This document shows positions 27,001-36,135 of a stretch of DNA of 64,000 nt, in pieces. The stretch spans positions 15,387 to 79,386 of the forward strand of contig DFTB01000015.1 of NCBI GenBank assembly GCA_002382975.1. Reading direction: 5' to 3'. Positions within the stretch are counted from its first letter, which is position 1. The number at the start of each line of letters is the position of its first letter. The notes beneath the pieces were generated by a model. That model had not been told where the DNA came from and did no database searches. It saw only the letters and a list, made by a program, of their open reading frames with translations. The position numbers and the translations under genes were made by a program. This stretch comes from Fibrobacter sp. UBA4223 (GTDB lineage Bacteria > Fibrobacterota > Fibrobacteria > Fibrobacterales > Fibrobacteraceae).

Positions 27001-28298
27001 CGGAACTCACTCCGGAAGAACGCTTGCTCCGTGCCATCTTCGGCGAAAAGGCCGGCGATGTCCGCGATTCTTCCCTCAAGGCTCCTCCGGGAATGAAGGG
27101 CGTGGTCCTTGAAACCCGCGTCTTCAGCAAGAAGGACAAGTCCGACAAGAAGAGCAAGGAAAAGGATGCGGAAACGATCGAAGAAATCCGCGCCAATTTC
27201 CAGACCCAGATCGACAAGATCAAGGCTTCTTGCCGCGAACACCTGTTCGAGCTCCTGGCTGGCAAGGCCGCCGGCAAGGTGATGGACAACGAAACTCACG
27301 AACTCCTGATTCGTGAAGGCCAGATTTACAACGAACAGAACCTCGCTATGCTGGACGTGACCAAGGTTTCTCCGGCTTCCACCTTCGTGACAGGCGACGA
27401 CGAGCTCCAGGAAATGGTGCTCTCCCTGGTGTTGGTGGCCCGCGACAACCTCGATACCCTGACCCGTACCATGGAAAAGGAAATCGACAAGGTCACTAAG
27501 GGCGACGAACTCAAGCCCGGCGTTCTCAAGAGCGTCAAGGTCTATATTGCCAAGAAGCGCTGCCTCTCCATCGGTGACAAGATGGCCGGTCGTCACGGTA
27601 ACAAGGGCGTTGTGTCCAAGATTGTTCCGGTCGAAGACATGCCGTTCACCGAAGACGGTCGTCCCCTCCAGATTCTTCTGAACCCCCTGGGCGTGCCTTC
27701 TCGTATGAACATCGGTCAGGTGCTCGAAGTTCACTTGGGCTGGGCCGCCAAGACCCTCGGCTTCAAAGTTTCTACCCCCGTGTTCGACGGTGCCAAGTTC
27801 GAAGACATTTGCAAGGAACTGGAAAAGGCTTACCAGAAGAACCCCATTGTCAACTACGAAATGGATCCGGACAACAACAAGATTATCGGTAAGGCCAAGC
27901 TCTATGACGGCCGCACCGGTGAAGCCTTCTTGAACCCGGTCACTATCGGTTACATGTACTACCTGAAGCTGGGTCACTTGGTGGACGACAAGATCCACGC
28001 CCGTTCTATCGGTAGCTACGCCCTGGTGACGCAGCAGCCTCTGGGCGGTAAGAGCCAGTTCGGTGGCCAGCGCTTCGGTGAAATGGAAGTGTGGGCTATG
28101 GAAGCTTACGGTGCCGCATACACCCTGCAGGAACTGTTGACGGTCAAGTCCGACGACGTGACGGGACGTTCTATGGTGTACGACGCCATCGTCCATGGCA
28201 AGAACACTCCGAGTCCGGGTATCCCCGAATCCTTCAACGTGATGATTCGCGAAGTTCATTCTTTGGGTCTTGACATCGAGACCACTGGAGATAGGTAA
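24024..28298 (+). CDS. rpoB: RNA polymerase beta subunit
   Basis: A 1424-residue beta subunit. The rifampicin-binding region is clear ([22 protein letters not shown]), as is the active-site region [15 protein letters not shown], and the C-terminal [16 protein letters not shown] and [12 protein letters not shown]. In the rifampicin cluster the pair corresponding to E. coli Asn518-Asn519 reads Met-Asn. It forms the catalytic core with beta', whose gene begins two bases after the rpoB stop. Length is slightly above the usual 1200-1350, from lineage inserts such as the Lys-rich [13 protein letters not shown] stretch. Confidence 0.99.
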   Translation: [1424 protein letters not shown]

Positions 28299-28299
28299 T

Positions 28300-31200
28300 A
28301 TGTCTGAAGAAATGATTGGACAGACTGAAAATACTGGCGATATTTCCATACATCTCGCCGCTCCGGACCTGATCCGTTATTGGTCGTATGGCGAAGTGAC
28401 CAAGCCGGAAACCATCAACTACCGCTCCTTTAAGCCCGAGCGCGACGGTCTTTTCTGCGAAAAGATTTTTGGACCTGTCAAGAACTGGGAATGTAACTGC
28501 GGTAAGTTCAAGCGTGTGCGCTACAAGGGCGTTATCTGCGACCGTTGCGGCGTGGAAGTGACTCACTCCAAGGTGCGTCGCGAACGCATGGGTCATATTG
28601 AGCTCTCCATTCCTCTGGCCCACACCTGGTTCGTGAAAAACCAGCCCTGTGTCATCGGTGCCCTCCTGGACTTGAACACCAAGGACCTGGAGCATGTTAT
28701 TTACTACGAAAAGTACGTGGTGATTGACCCGGGTGATACCGACCTGGAAGAGCGTTCCCTCATCGACGAAACCCAGTACCAGGATCTGGTGGCCGAAGGC
28801 CGTAAGTTTGACGCCAAGATGGGTGCTTCTGCTATCAAGCAGTTGCTGGATCGCCTTGACCTGACCAAGCTTTCCGAAGAACTCCGTTTGCAGGCAACTT
28901 CCAAGTCCAAGACCAAGCGCGATGAATCCGTGAAGCGCCTGAAGATTGTGGACGCCTTTAAGAAGTCCCAGATGGAAAGCTTCCGTAGCTACTACAACAA
29001 CCCCGATGGTTCCAGGGATTCCGGTAAGGCATGGCTCAAGGGCCTCGCCGAAGCCGTGGCTGAATTCAAGGCCGACTACGAATCCAAGCACGACGATTTT
29101 GTGCTGGCCGACGCTTACGAGGAATTCCGCACCAAGTACAAGAACGAAGCCAAGCTGCTGGCCAACCAGCCTTCTTGGATGATTCTCGACGTGCTTCCGG
29201 TGATTCCGCCTGATCTGCGTCCCCTGGTTCCGCTGGAAGGCGGCCGCTTTGCCACCTCCGACCTGAACGAACTTTACCGCCGTGTCATCAACCGTAACAA
29301 CCGTTTGAAAAAGTTGATTGACATCCGTGCTCCTAACGTGATTTTGTGCAACGAAAAGCGCATGCTGCAAGAGGCCGTGGACCAGCTGTTCGACAGCGGT
29401 CGCCGCAGTGCCCGTGCAGGTGGCGCCCGTCCGCTGAAGAGCCTCGCCGAACTGTTGAAGGGTAAGCAGGGCCGCTTCCGTATGAACCTCCTCGGTAAGC
29501 GCGTGGACTACTCCGGCCGTTCCGTGATTGTGGTGGGCCCGGAACTGAAGATGCACCAGTGCGGTCTTCCGAAGCGTATGGCTTTGGAACTGTACAAGCC
29601 CTTTATCATCCAGCGCCTTGAAGAAGACGGCATCGTCTATACACTCAAGTCCGCCAAGAAGTACGTGGACGCCGAACGCCCCGAAGTGTGGGACATCCTC
29701 GAAGAAATCATCGAGGACCACCCGGTGATGCTGAACCGCGCCCCGACGCTGCACCGTTTGGGTATCCAGGCCTTCTATCCGAAACTGATCGAAGGTAACG
29801 CTATCCGTCTGCACCCCCTCGTTTGTACCGCATTTAACGCGGACTTCGACGGTGACCAGATGGCCGTGCACCTTCCGCTGTCTTTCGAGACCCAGTTGGA
29901 ATGCCGCGTGCTCATGCTTTCTTCCAACAACATCCTGCACCCCGCCTCCGGTCAGCCTATCGCTGTGCCGGGTCAGGACATCGTGCTTGGGCTCTACTAC
30001 CTGACCAAGCCCCGTCCGGGTCGCAAGGGCGAAGGCATGCATTTCTACGACCCTGCCGAAGCTATCCGCGCTTACGAAAATGGTGTCGTCGATCTGAACG
30101 CCATCGTTTATCTGCGTCTCCCTGCTGGTCGCAAGATTTATATGGGCGCCCTGGAAAAGGATGCCGTGTGCCTGCGCGAAACTGCCGATGACAATGGCAA
30201 TGTCGAAGTCTCCGTCAAGGCTGGTGAAAAGATTAAGTTCCTCACCCTGACAGACGTGAACGTAATCAAGACCACTGTCGGTCGTGTCATCTTTAACGAA
30301 TTTGTTCCCAAGGAGCTGGGCTACGCCAACGAAACCTTCGGCAAGAAGGTGATTGCGAAGTCCATCGACGATCTGTACCGCCGTACCGGTAACCGCGTGA
30401 CCGTGGATTACCTGGACGATCTGAAGGCCAACGGTTACCAGTGGGCAACCCGTGCCGGTTCTTCTGTGGCTATCGCCGAAATGGTGATTCCCGAAGAGAA
30501 GCAGGCCATGCTGGACGCTGCTACCGAGAAGGTAAACCAGATCCGTGGCCTCTATGAAGACGGTGTGATTACTGACGGCGAACGTTATAACCAGATCATT
30601 GACGTGTGGTCCAAGACCACAAGTGATGTTGCCGCCAAGCAGTGGGATTTGCTTTCTCACGACCGTGACGGTTTCAACCCCGTCTACATGATGGCTGATT
30701 CTGGTGCTCGTGGTAGCCGTGAACAGATTAAGCAGCTTTCCGGTATGCGCGGTCTGATGCAGAAGCCTATCAAGCAACTGGGCGGTCAGGAAGTTATCGA
30801 AAACCCGATTAAGTCCTGCTTCCGCGAAGGCCTGAACGTGATGGAATACTTCATTTCGTCTCACGGTGCCCGTAAGGGTCTGGCCGATACCGCTCTGAAG
30901 ACTGCTGACGCTGGTTACCTTACCCGCCGTCTTGTGGACGTGGGCCAGGACTTGGTGGTCACCGAAGCTGACTGCGGAACCCAGGAAGGTATTGAAGTGT
31001 CCGCCTTCAAGGACGGTGACGATACCGTGATTCCTTTGGAAGAACGTCTGTTGGGCCGTGCTCCTATCGAAGATATCAAGCACCCTGTGACCGGTGAAGT
31101 AATCGTGAAAGCCGGTGAACTGGTGACTGAACGTGACCTCCCGAAGATTTCTGCGACAGGCCTTGAACACATCAAGATGCGTTCCGTGCTCACTTGCGAA

Positions 31201-32769
31201 TCTCGCACCGGTGTCTGCGCCAAGTGCTATGGCCGTATGCTGGCTTCTGGTCGCCCTGTTGACCTGGGTGAAGCCGTGGGTGTGCTCGCTGCACAGTCCA
31301 TCGGTGAACCGGGTACCCAGCTTACGCTGCGTACCTTCCACATCGGTGGTGCGTCTTCTCGTCTGACTGTTGAAAATAACAAGAAGGCGACTGTAGATGG
31401 CCGTGTTGAACTTGAACTGGTGGAAACCGTTGATCACGAAGGCCAGAAGGTGGTGGTGAGCCGCATGGGCGAACTGGTGATTTTCGACACCACGGGCATT
31501 AACAAGGGCCGTTACCAGATTCCGTATGGCGCCATTTTGAAGGTTGCCAACAATGATTCTGTCCAGAAGGGACAGGAAATGTTCGAATGGGATCCGTATA
31601 ACAGCCCCATTATCAGTAATGTGGCTGGTACCATCAAGTTTGTAGACCTGGTGGAAAACGCCACGTTCCGTATCGAAAAGGACGAAGTGACCGAAGTTGA
31701 AACCTGGATTGTCATTAGCGATAAGCGCGGCAAGCGCCGTCCCGCTATTAGCATCGTGGATGATGGCAATAACAAGGTTGGCCACTTCCTGCTTCCTGAT
31801 GGGGCTATCTTGACTGTTAAGGACGGGGATTCCGTGACCATCGGTCAGACCGTGGCCAAGCTTCCTCGTGCTGCCGGTAAGACCCGCGACATTACGGGCG
31901 GTCTTCCCCGTGTGGCCGAGCTTTTCGAAGCTCGCTGCCCCAAAAACAAGGCATTCATTGTTCCGCGTCCGAAGGGCGAAGACGGCAAGGATGTGAACTT
32001 TGTCGGCTTTGGCCTTGTCGAGAAGATCGAAGAGGTCCGCAACAATCAGAATGTTATAATTAAGATGGATGAATATGAAGTGAAAGTGCTGGTTCCTCGC
32101 GGCATCCATCTGGCGGTCAATGAAGGTGACCGTGTCCATATTGGTCAGAAAATTAGCGAAGGAAGCGTGGATCCCCACGATATCCTCGACGCTCTTGGAC
32201 CCGAAGATGTCCAACGCCATTTGGTGAACGAAATCCAGGCCGTTTACCGCCTGCAAGGTGTGGCTATCGCTGATAAACACATCGAATGTATCGTGCGCCA
32301 GATGATGCGTAAGGTTCGCATCGAGGATTCCGGGGATTCTGAACTACTTCCGGGCGAAGAAATTTCCAAGGCCCGTCTGCGCGCCATCAACGACCAGTTG
32401 AGGGCGGCTGGCAAGACGCCGGCGACCTTTACGCCGATGCTCCTTGGTATCACGAAGGCTTCTCTCGCGACAGACAGCTTCATCTCTGCCTGCTCGTTCC
32501 AGGAAACCACCAAGATCCTTACCCGCGCCTCCATCGAAGGAAGCGTGGACCCGCTCATGGGCCTTAAGGAAAACGTGATTATGGGTCGTCTGATTCCGTG
32601 CGGAACCGGTGCCCGCCACCTGAGGAACGTCCAGGTGGTCGATGCCGATGCCGAGGCGGAAGAAAGGAAACGCTTGCAAGCGGTACAGGCCGAACACTAC
32701 AGCACCGATAGCGCCATCCAGATGCTGGATAACGAAATCGGCATTTCCGACGAGGAAGAAGGCGAGTAA
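28300..32769 (+). CDS. rpoC: RNA polymerase beta' subunit
   Basis: A 1489-residue beta' subunit. The N-terminal zinc site CNCGKFK..CDRCGVEV is present, the catalytic Mg-binding motif is NADFDGDQMAVH, and a second zinc cluster lies near CESRTGVCAKCYG. The start ATG at 28300 follows GGTAA of the rpoB end; an in-frame ATG ten codons earlier overlaps rpoB and lacks a ribosome site. It ends in an acidic tail (DEEEGE). Confidence 0.99.
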   Translation: MSEEMIGQTENTGDISIHLAAPDLIRYWSYGEVTKPETINYRSFKPERDGLFCEKIFGPVKNWECNCGKFKRVRYKGVICDRCGVEVTHSKVRRERMGHIELSIPLAHTWFVKNQPCVIGALLDLNTKDLEHVIYYEKYVVIDPGDTDLEERSLIDETQYQDLVAEGRKFDAKMGASAIKQLLDRLDLTKLSEELRLQATSKSKTKRDESVKRLKIVDAFKKSQMESFRSYYNNPDGSRDSGKAWLKGLAEAVAEFKADYESKHDDFVLADAYEEFRTKYKNEAKLLANQPSWMILDVLPVIPPDLRPLVPLEGGRFATSDLNELYRRVINRNNRLKKLIDIRAPNVILCNEKRMLQEAVDQLFDSGRRSARAGGARPLKSLAELLKGKQGRFRMNLLGKRVDYSGRSVIVVGPELKMHQCGLPKRMALELYKPFIIQRLEEDGIVYTLKSAKKYVDAERPEVWDILEEIIEDHPVMLNRAPTLHRLGIQAFYPKLIEGNAIRLHPLVCTAFNADFDGDQMAVHLPLSFETQLECRVLMLSSNNILHPASGQPIAVPGQDIVLGLYYLTKPRPGRKGEGMHFYDPAEAIRAYENGVVDLNAIVYLRLPAGRKIYMGALEKDAVCLRETADDNGNVEVSVKAGEKIKFLTLTDVNVIKTTVGRVIFNEFVPKELGYANETFGKKVIAKSIDDLYRRTGNRVTVDYLDDLKANGYQWATRAGSSVAIAEMVIPEEKQAMLDAATEKVNQIRGLYEDGVITDGERYNQIIDVWSKTTSDVAAKQWDLLSHDRDGFNPVYMMADSGARGSREQIKQLSGMRGLMQKPIKQLGGQEVIENPIKSCFREGLNVMEYFISSHGARKGLADTALKTADAGYLTRRLVDVGQDLVVTEADCGTQEGIEVSAFKDGDDTVIPLEERLLGRAPIEDIKHPVTGEVIVKAGELVTERDLPKISATGLEHIKMRSVLTCESRTGVCAKCYGRMLASGRPVDLGEAVGVLAAQSIGEPGTQLTLRTFHIGGASSRLTVENNKKATVDGRVELELVETVDHEGQKVVVSRMGELVIFDTTGINKGRYQIPYGAILKVANNDSVQKGQEMFEWDPYNSPIISNVAGTIKFVDLVENATFRIEKDEVTEVETWIVISDKRGKRRPAISIVDDGNNKVGHFLLPDGAILTVKDGDSVTIGQTVAKLPRAAGKTRDITGGLPRVAELFEARCPKNKAFIVPRPKGEDGKDVNFVGFGLVEKIEEVRNNQNVIIKMDEYEVKVLVPRGIHLAVNEGDRVHIGQKISEGSVDPHDILDALGPEDVQRHLVNEIQAVYRLQGVAIADKHIECIVRQMMRKVRIEDSGDSELLPGEEISKARLRAINDQLRAAGKTPATFTPMLLGITKASLATDSFISACSFQETTKILTRASIEGSVDPLMGLKENVIMGRLIPCGTGARHLRNVQVVDADAEAEERKRLQAVQAEHYSTDSAIQMLDNEIGISDEEEGE

Positions 32770-32782
32770 TTCGGTCCAGTAC

Positions 32783-32810
32783 TTGAAAACTTTGGAAAAA
32801 AAACTATATT
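32783..32810 (+). promoter_or_regulatory. Promoter of rpsL-rpsG
   Basis: TTGAAA (32783-32788), a 16-bp spacer and TATATT (32805-32810) lie 27 bases before the rpsL start, giving rpsL its own promoter after rpoC. Confidence 0.7.
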
Positions 32811-32837
32811 TGCACTCCAAAATCTAGGAGATTAATA

Positions 32838-33227
32838 GTGCCTACTATTCAACAGCTCGTCCGTAACGGACGCGAACAAATCAGCAACAAGACCGCTTCC
32901 GTGGCCTTGAAGTCTTGCCCGCAAAAGCGTGGCGTCTGCACCCGTGTGTACACCAGCACCCCGAAGAAGCCGAACTCCGCTCTTCGTAAGATTGCCCGTG
33001 TGCGCTTGTCCAACAAGATGGAAGTGACCGCCTACATCCCCGGCGAAGGTCACAACCTCCAGGAACACTCCATCGTGCTCATCCGCGGTGGTCGTGTGAA
33101 GGACGTTCCCGGTGTCCGTTACCACATCATCCGTGGCGCCCTGGATACCCAGGCCGTCAATGGCCGTCAGAACGGCCGTTCCAAGTATGGTGTCAAGAAA
33201 AAAGGTGCCGCTCCGGCCAAGAAGTAA
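32838..33227 (+). CDS. rpsL: 30S ribosomal protein S12
   Basis: A 129-residue S12 with a GTG start after TAGGAG. It carries the decoding-site loops [21 protein letters not shown] and [14 protein letters not shown], with the Lys residues at the streptomycin-contact positions in their usual state. The C-terminus is Lys-rich ([10 protein letters not shown]). rpsG follows after 11 bases. Confidence 0.98.
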   Translation: MPTIQQLVRNGREQISNKTASVALKSCPQKRGVCTRVYTSTPKKPNSALRKIARVRLSNKMEVTAYIPGEGHNLQEHSIVLIRGGRVKDVPGVRYHIIRGALDTQAVNGRQNGRSKYGVKKKGAAPAKK

Positions 33228-33238
33228 GGAAGTAGAAT

Positions 33239-33715
33239 ATGTCTAGAAGAAGAAAGGCTCTCCATCGCTCTATCCTCCCGGATCCGCGTTACAAGTCCAC
33301 TCTCGTTACCGAACTGGTGGGCGTGGTGCTCAAGCAGGGCAAGAAGACCATCGCTGAACAGATTGTCTATACCGCTCTCGAAAAGCTCGGCCAGAAGCTC
33401 GAAGGTCCCGAGACTCCTCTCGAGAAGTTCGAAATCTGCCTCGACAACATCAAGCCCAAGGTGGAAGTGAAGTCCCGCCGCGTGGGTGGTGCCAACTACC
33501 AGGTTCCTATGGAAGTTGCTCCGGACCGCGCCAAGGCTCTCGCTCTCCGCTGGCTCCTCGATGCCGCCCGTAGCCGTAACGAAGCCAACATGGCTGACCG
33601 CCTTGCTGCCGAACTCGTTGCTGCCAAGAACGGCGAAGGCAACGCTGTCCGCAAGAAGAATGACACGCACAAGATGGCCGAAGCCAACAAGGCTTTCGCC
33701 CACTTCCGTTTCTAA
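33239..33715 (+). CDS. rpsG: 30S ribosomal protein S7
   Basis: A 158-residue S7, beginning MSRRRKA and carrying LVNKFMNxLMxxGKK-like sequence (ELVGVVLKQGKKTIAEQIVYTAL) and KPKVEVKSRRVGGANYQVPMEV. It nucleates the head of the small subunit. In many bacteria fusA and tuf follow; here a terminator and lipoprotein genes follow instead. Confidence 0.98.
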   Translation: MSRRRKALHRSILPDPRYKSTLVTELVGVVLKQGKKTIAEQIVYTALEKLGQKLEGPETPLEKFEICLDNIKPKVEVKSRRVGGANYQVPMEVAPDRAKALALRWLLDAARSRNEANMADRLAAELVAAKNGEGNAVRKKNDTHKMAEANKAFAHFRF

Positions 33716-33747
33716 TTCTTGTTTAGCACAGAATTATCCTAGAGAAG

Positions 33748-33772
33748 GCTCCGCTCAAAAAGCGGAGCTTTT
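33748..33772 (+). terminator. Intrinsic terminator of rpsL-rpsG
   Basis: GCTCCGCT and AGCGGAGC pair around CAAAA and are followed by TTTT. Confidence 0.8.
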
Positions 33773-33811
33773 CTACATTGTTGGGAAGGAAATCATATTG
33801 TTGAGGTGTAT

Positions 33812-34813
33812 ATGAATTTCAAGAATGCCATGACGGGCACCTTCGGGTGCGCGATAGTCTCTTGTACGCTGTTCCTTGCGGCCTGTGGCGATGATTCAAG
33901 CAGTAGCGCAAACGACGACGAAATTGCCGACGATTACGGGTTCACCCTGGAAGAACTTGAAGAATTGGGGATTGGAATTTACGAATCTGCCGACGAAGTT
34001 AAAAAGAAAACGTGTAGCGATGAAAACGAGTTCGAAACGGCTTATATAAAGGCTGACAGCAGTTTCTATGTGTGCTACAAGGACGAATGGGGCAACGGCT
34101 TCTCTATAGAGCCGGATATTTTGGAATCCAAAGACGACTTGGGTGAATGCAACGAGGAAAACGAGGGCGAAATGTTCAGGGTTCCCCGCGACACCATCTT
34201 TGACACCTACGTCTGCGAAAACGGGGAGTGGATTTCGGACTTTGGCGGCAATAGCGGCGAGCCCGTGGACCCGGCAACGGTAGTCAAGGGAACGTTCACG
34301 GACGAACGCGACGGCAAGACCTACAAGACCGTTCAAATAGGTAAGCAGACCTGGATGGCAGAGAATCTGAACTATGAGACGAGCGGCAGCAGGTGCTATG
34401 ACAAAAAAAACGCAAACTGTGAAAAATATGGTAGACTATACACTCATGCTGTTGCACAAAATGCTTGCCCCAACGGATGGAAATTGCCTACTGGGAAACA
34501 ATGGGCGAAGTTACTGAATATAGATGTATCATTGTTCAACCTTGTTGGTATGTTTAAACATTTTTCCTCGGACATCAACACAAACGACGATCCCTATGGA
34601 TTTAACGTGCTTCCTGGCGGAATATATGATGGTGGAGAATATCGTGGTATTGGAAGGACGACCGCTTTTTGGGCCAATGAAGCTAAGAGTGTTAAAACTT
34701 CAGATGGACTTCGTGTCTATATGGTTTATTTTGTCCGATTCTCTCCAAATCAAGTGACTTTGGCTGCACGAGACGAAAGTGATTATTTCTCCGTTCGCTG
34801 CATAAAGAAGTAG
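33812..34813 (+). CDS. FISUMP-domain lipoprotein 1
   Basis: A 333-residue lipoprotein: lipobox LAAC followed by GDDSSSSAN, an acidic middle part, and a C-terminal FISUMP domain (from about residue 165). That domain begins DERDGKTYKTVQIGKQTWMAENLN and runs through CYDKKNANCEKYGRLYTHAVAQNACPNGWKLPTGKQW to a C-terminal VRCIKK. This domain family is expanded in Fibrobacter and has a fold related to lectin-like or formylglycine-type modules, but its function is not established. ATG at 33812 was preferred to the GTG two codons upstream because GAGG lies at good distance. The next gene encodes a similar protein. Confidence 0.85.
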   Translation: MNFKNAMTGTFGCAIVSCTLFLAACGDDSSSSANDDEIADDYGFTLEELEELGIGIYESADEVKKKTCSDENEFETAYIKADSSFYVCYKDEWGNGFSIEPDILESKDDLGECNEENEGEMFRVPRDTIFDTYVCENGEWISDFGGNSGEPVDPATVVKGTFTDERDGKTYKTVQIGKQTWMAENLNYETSGSRCYDKKNANCEKYGRLYTHAVAQNACPNGWKLPTGKQWAKLLNIDVSLFNLVGMFKHFSSDINTNDDPYGFNVLPGGIYDGGEYRGIGRTTAFWANEAKSVKTSDGLRVYMVYFVRFSPNQVTLAARDESDYFSVRCIKK

Positions 34814-34832
34814 TTTTAAAAAGGGATGGTCT

Positions 34833-36065
34833 GTGAATTTCAGAAAAAATATCATTGCGTCCAAGCGTCTCGTCATTGCGGGAACCCTCGGGTGCGTGGC
34901 AATCTCTTTCTCGCTGATTTTCGCCGCTTGCGGCGATGATTCCAGCAGCAATTCCAATAGTAACGAAGGAAATGGCGAAGACTTCGCCATGGAAATGGAA
35001 TTCTATAGGGCGGGCTTCGATGTCCGTAAATCTCTCAAGGATTTGGACCCTTGTGACGATGAAACCGAAGGGGCTGCGGCAGTTGTTCTGGCAGACACTT
35101 CTGTTTATTATTGCTATGACGGCAAGTGGAACGACAAGGCTCGGGAATATATTCTTGACGAGAATGACCCGTTTTGGGAATGTTCTTCCGAAAACGAAGG
35201 TGATTCGGTAGAAACCAAAATTGCCACCGCGAAAGGGGATGCTGTTAACGAACGCTATTTCTGTAAGGACGGCGAATGGGTTTCGTACTTGGGTGGCGGC
35301 GAAGTTGAAGGCCCCCGCGTCTACAAAGGCCCCATCGCCCATTCCGAAAAGGGAACGCTAGAGGATTCCCGTGATGGTAAGACATACAAGACCGTGCGGA
35401 TTTACACGACCACCAACCCGCTGAACCCTACTGCGGTTGAGAATCATGACCAGACATGGATGGCTGAAAACCTTAATTACGAGGTGGACAGCAGTTACTG
35501 TTACGACAACAATTCTGCCAACTGTGACAAGTACGGCAGGCTTTACCCGTACAACGACAAGGTCTGCCCAGAAGGTTGGCACTTGCCGAACAGGGCGGAA
35601 TGGAATGTTCTTTTTGAAATGGTTGGTGATGATTTCTCGGGGTACCATCTCAAGTCTAAAAAAGGCTGGGAAAAATATATCTCCCATTATGGCAGGTATG
35701 CTGCTCCCGTTTACGCAGGCGAAGGAGACGATAAGTTCGGATTTACCGTTTTGCCTGGTGGGTATATGGAATCCGCAATAGATGGTGATGGCAATAGTGA
35801 AGAATTCTATATAGAATGGGATCTCCTTTATGGTGAATACAAGAAACTATATGATCCCGATAATCAGAATTTTGAGCTTGGTTATTTTGATTTGTCTACA
35901 AGCACTGCTTTTTGGACTTCTTCTACAGACAAGCCCTACACAAAGTATGGTAAGGATGACGTCTATAGGGTATACGTTGCTTTTAGGAACACATATGAAA
36001 ACGCTGTCTTTGGAAGGGTTTTCCTTGAGAAGAATGCAAGATATATCCGTTGCCTGAAGGACTAG
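34833..36065 (+). CDS. FISUMP-domain lipoprotein 2
   Basis: A 410-residue paralogue of the preceding gene, with a GTG start after AAGGGATG. It has lipobox FAAC then GDDSSSNSN, an acidic middle, and the FISUMP domain from about residue 170 (DSRDGKTYKTVRI..QTWMAENLNYEV..CYDNNSANCDKYGRLYPYN..CPEGWHLPNRAEW). It ends YIRCLKD. It is longer than paralogue 1 by inserts within the domain. Only 19 bases separate the genes, so they are co-transcribed and arose by duplication. Both should sit on the envelope surface or periplasmic face. Function is unknown. Confidence 0.85.
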   Translation: MNFRKNIIASKRLVIAGTLGCVAISFSLIFAACGDDSSSNSNSNEGNGEDFAMEMEFYRAGFDVRKSLKDLDPCDDETEGAAAVVLADTSVYYCYDGKWNDKAREYILDENDPFWECSSENEGDSVETKIATAKGDAVNERYFCKDGEWVSYLGGGEVEGPRVYKGPIAHSEKGTLEDSRDGKTYKTVRIYTTTNPLNPTAVENHDQTWMAENLNYEVDSSYCYDNNSANCDKYGRLYPYNDKVCPEGWHLPNRAEWNVLFEMVGDDFSGYHLKSKKGWEKYISHYGRYAAPVYAGEGDDKFGFTVLPGGYMESAIDGDGNSEEFYIEWDLLYGEYKKLYDPDNQNFELGYFDLSTSTAFWTSSTDKPYTKYGKDDVYRVYVAFRNTYENAVFGRVFLEKNARYIRCLKD

Positions 36066-36135
36066 CTCCATTTGTTGCATCCTTTTTTCTATATTATCGC
36101 ACATAAAATCTCACACTAAACCAAAAGGCTAAAAA

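Noticed and set aside
24021..28349. A 1442-codon open frame antisense to rpoB
   Set aside because: It mirrors rpoB almost end to end. Long antisense frames arise here because strong codon bias removes the codons that would make stops on the other strand. No ribosome site or domain fits.
28234..32280. A 1348-codon open frame antisense to rpoC
   Set aside because: Same codon-bias artefact as over rpoB; its translation shows no recognisable protein.
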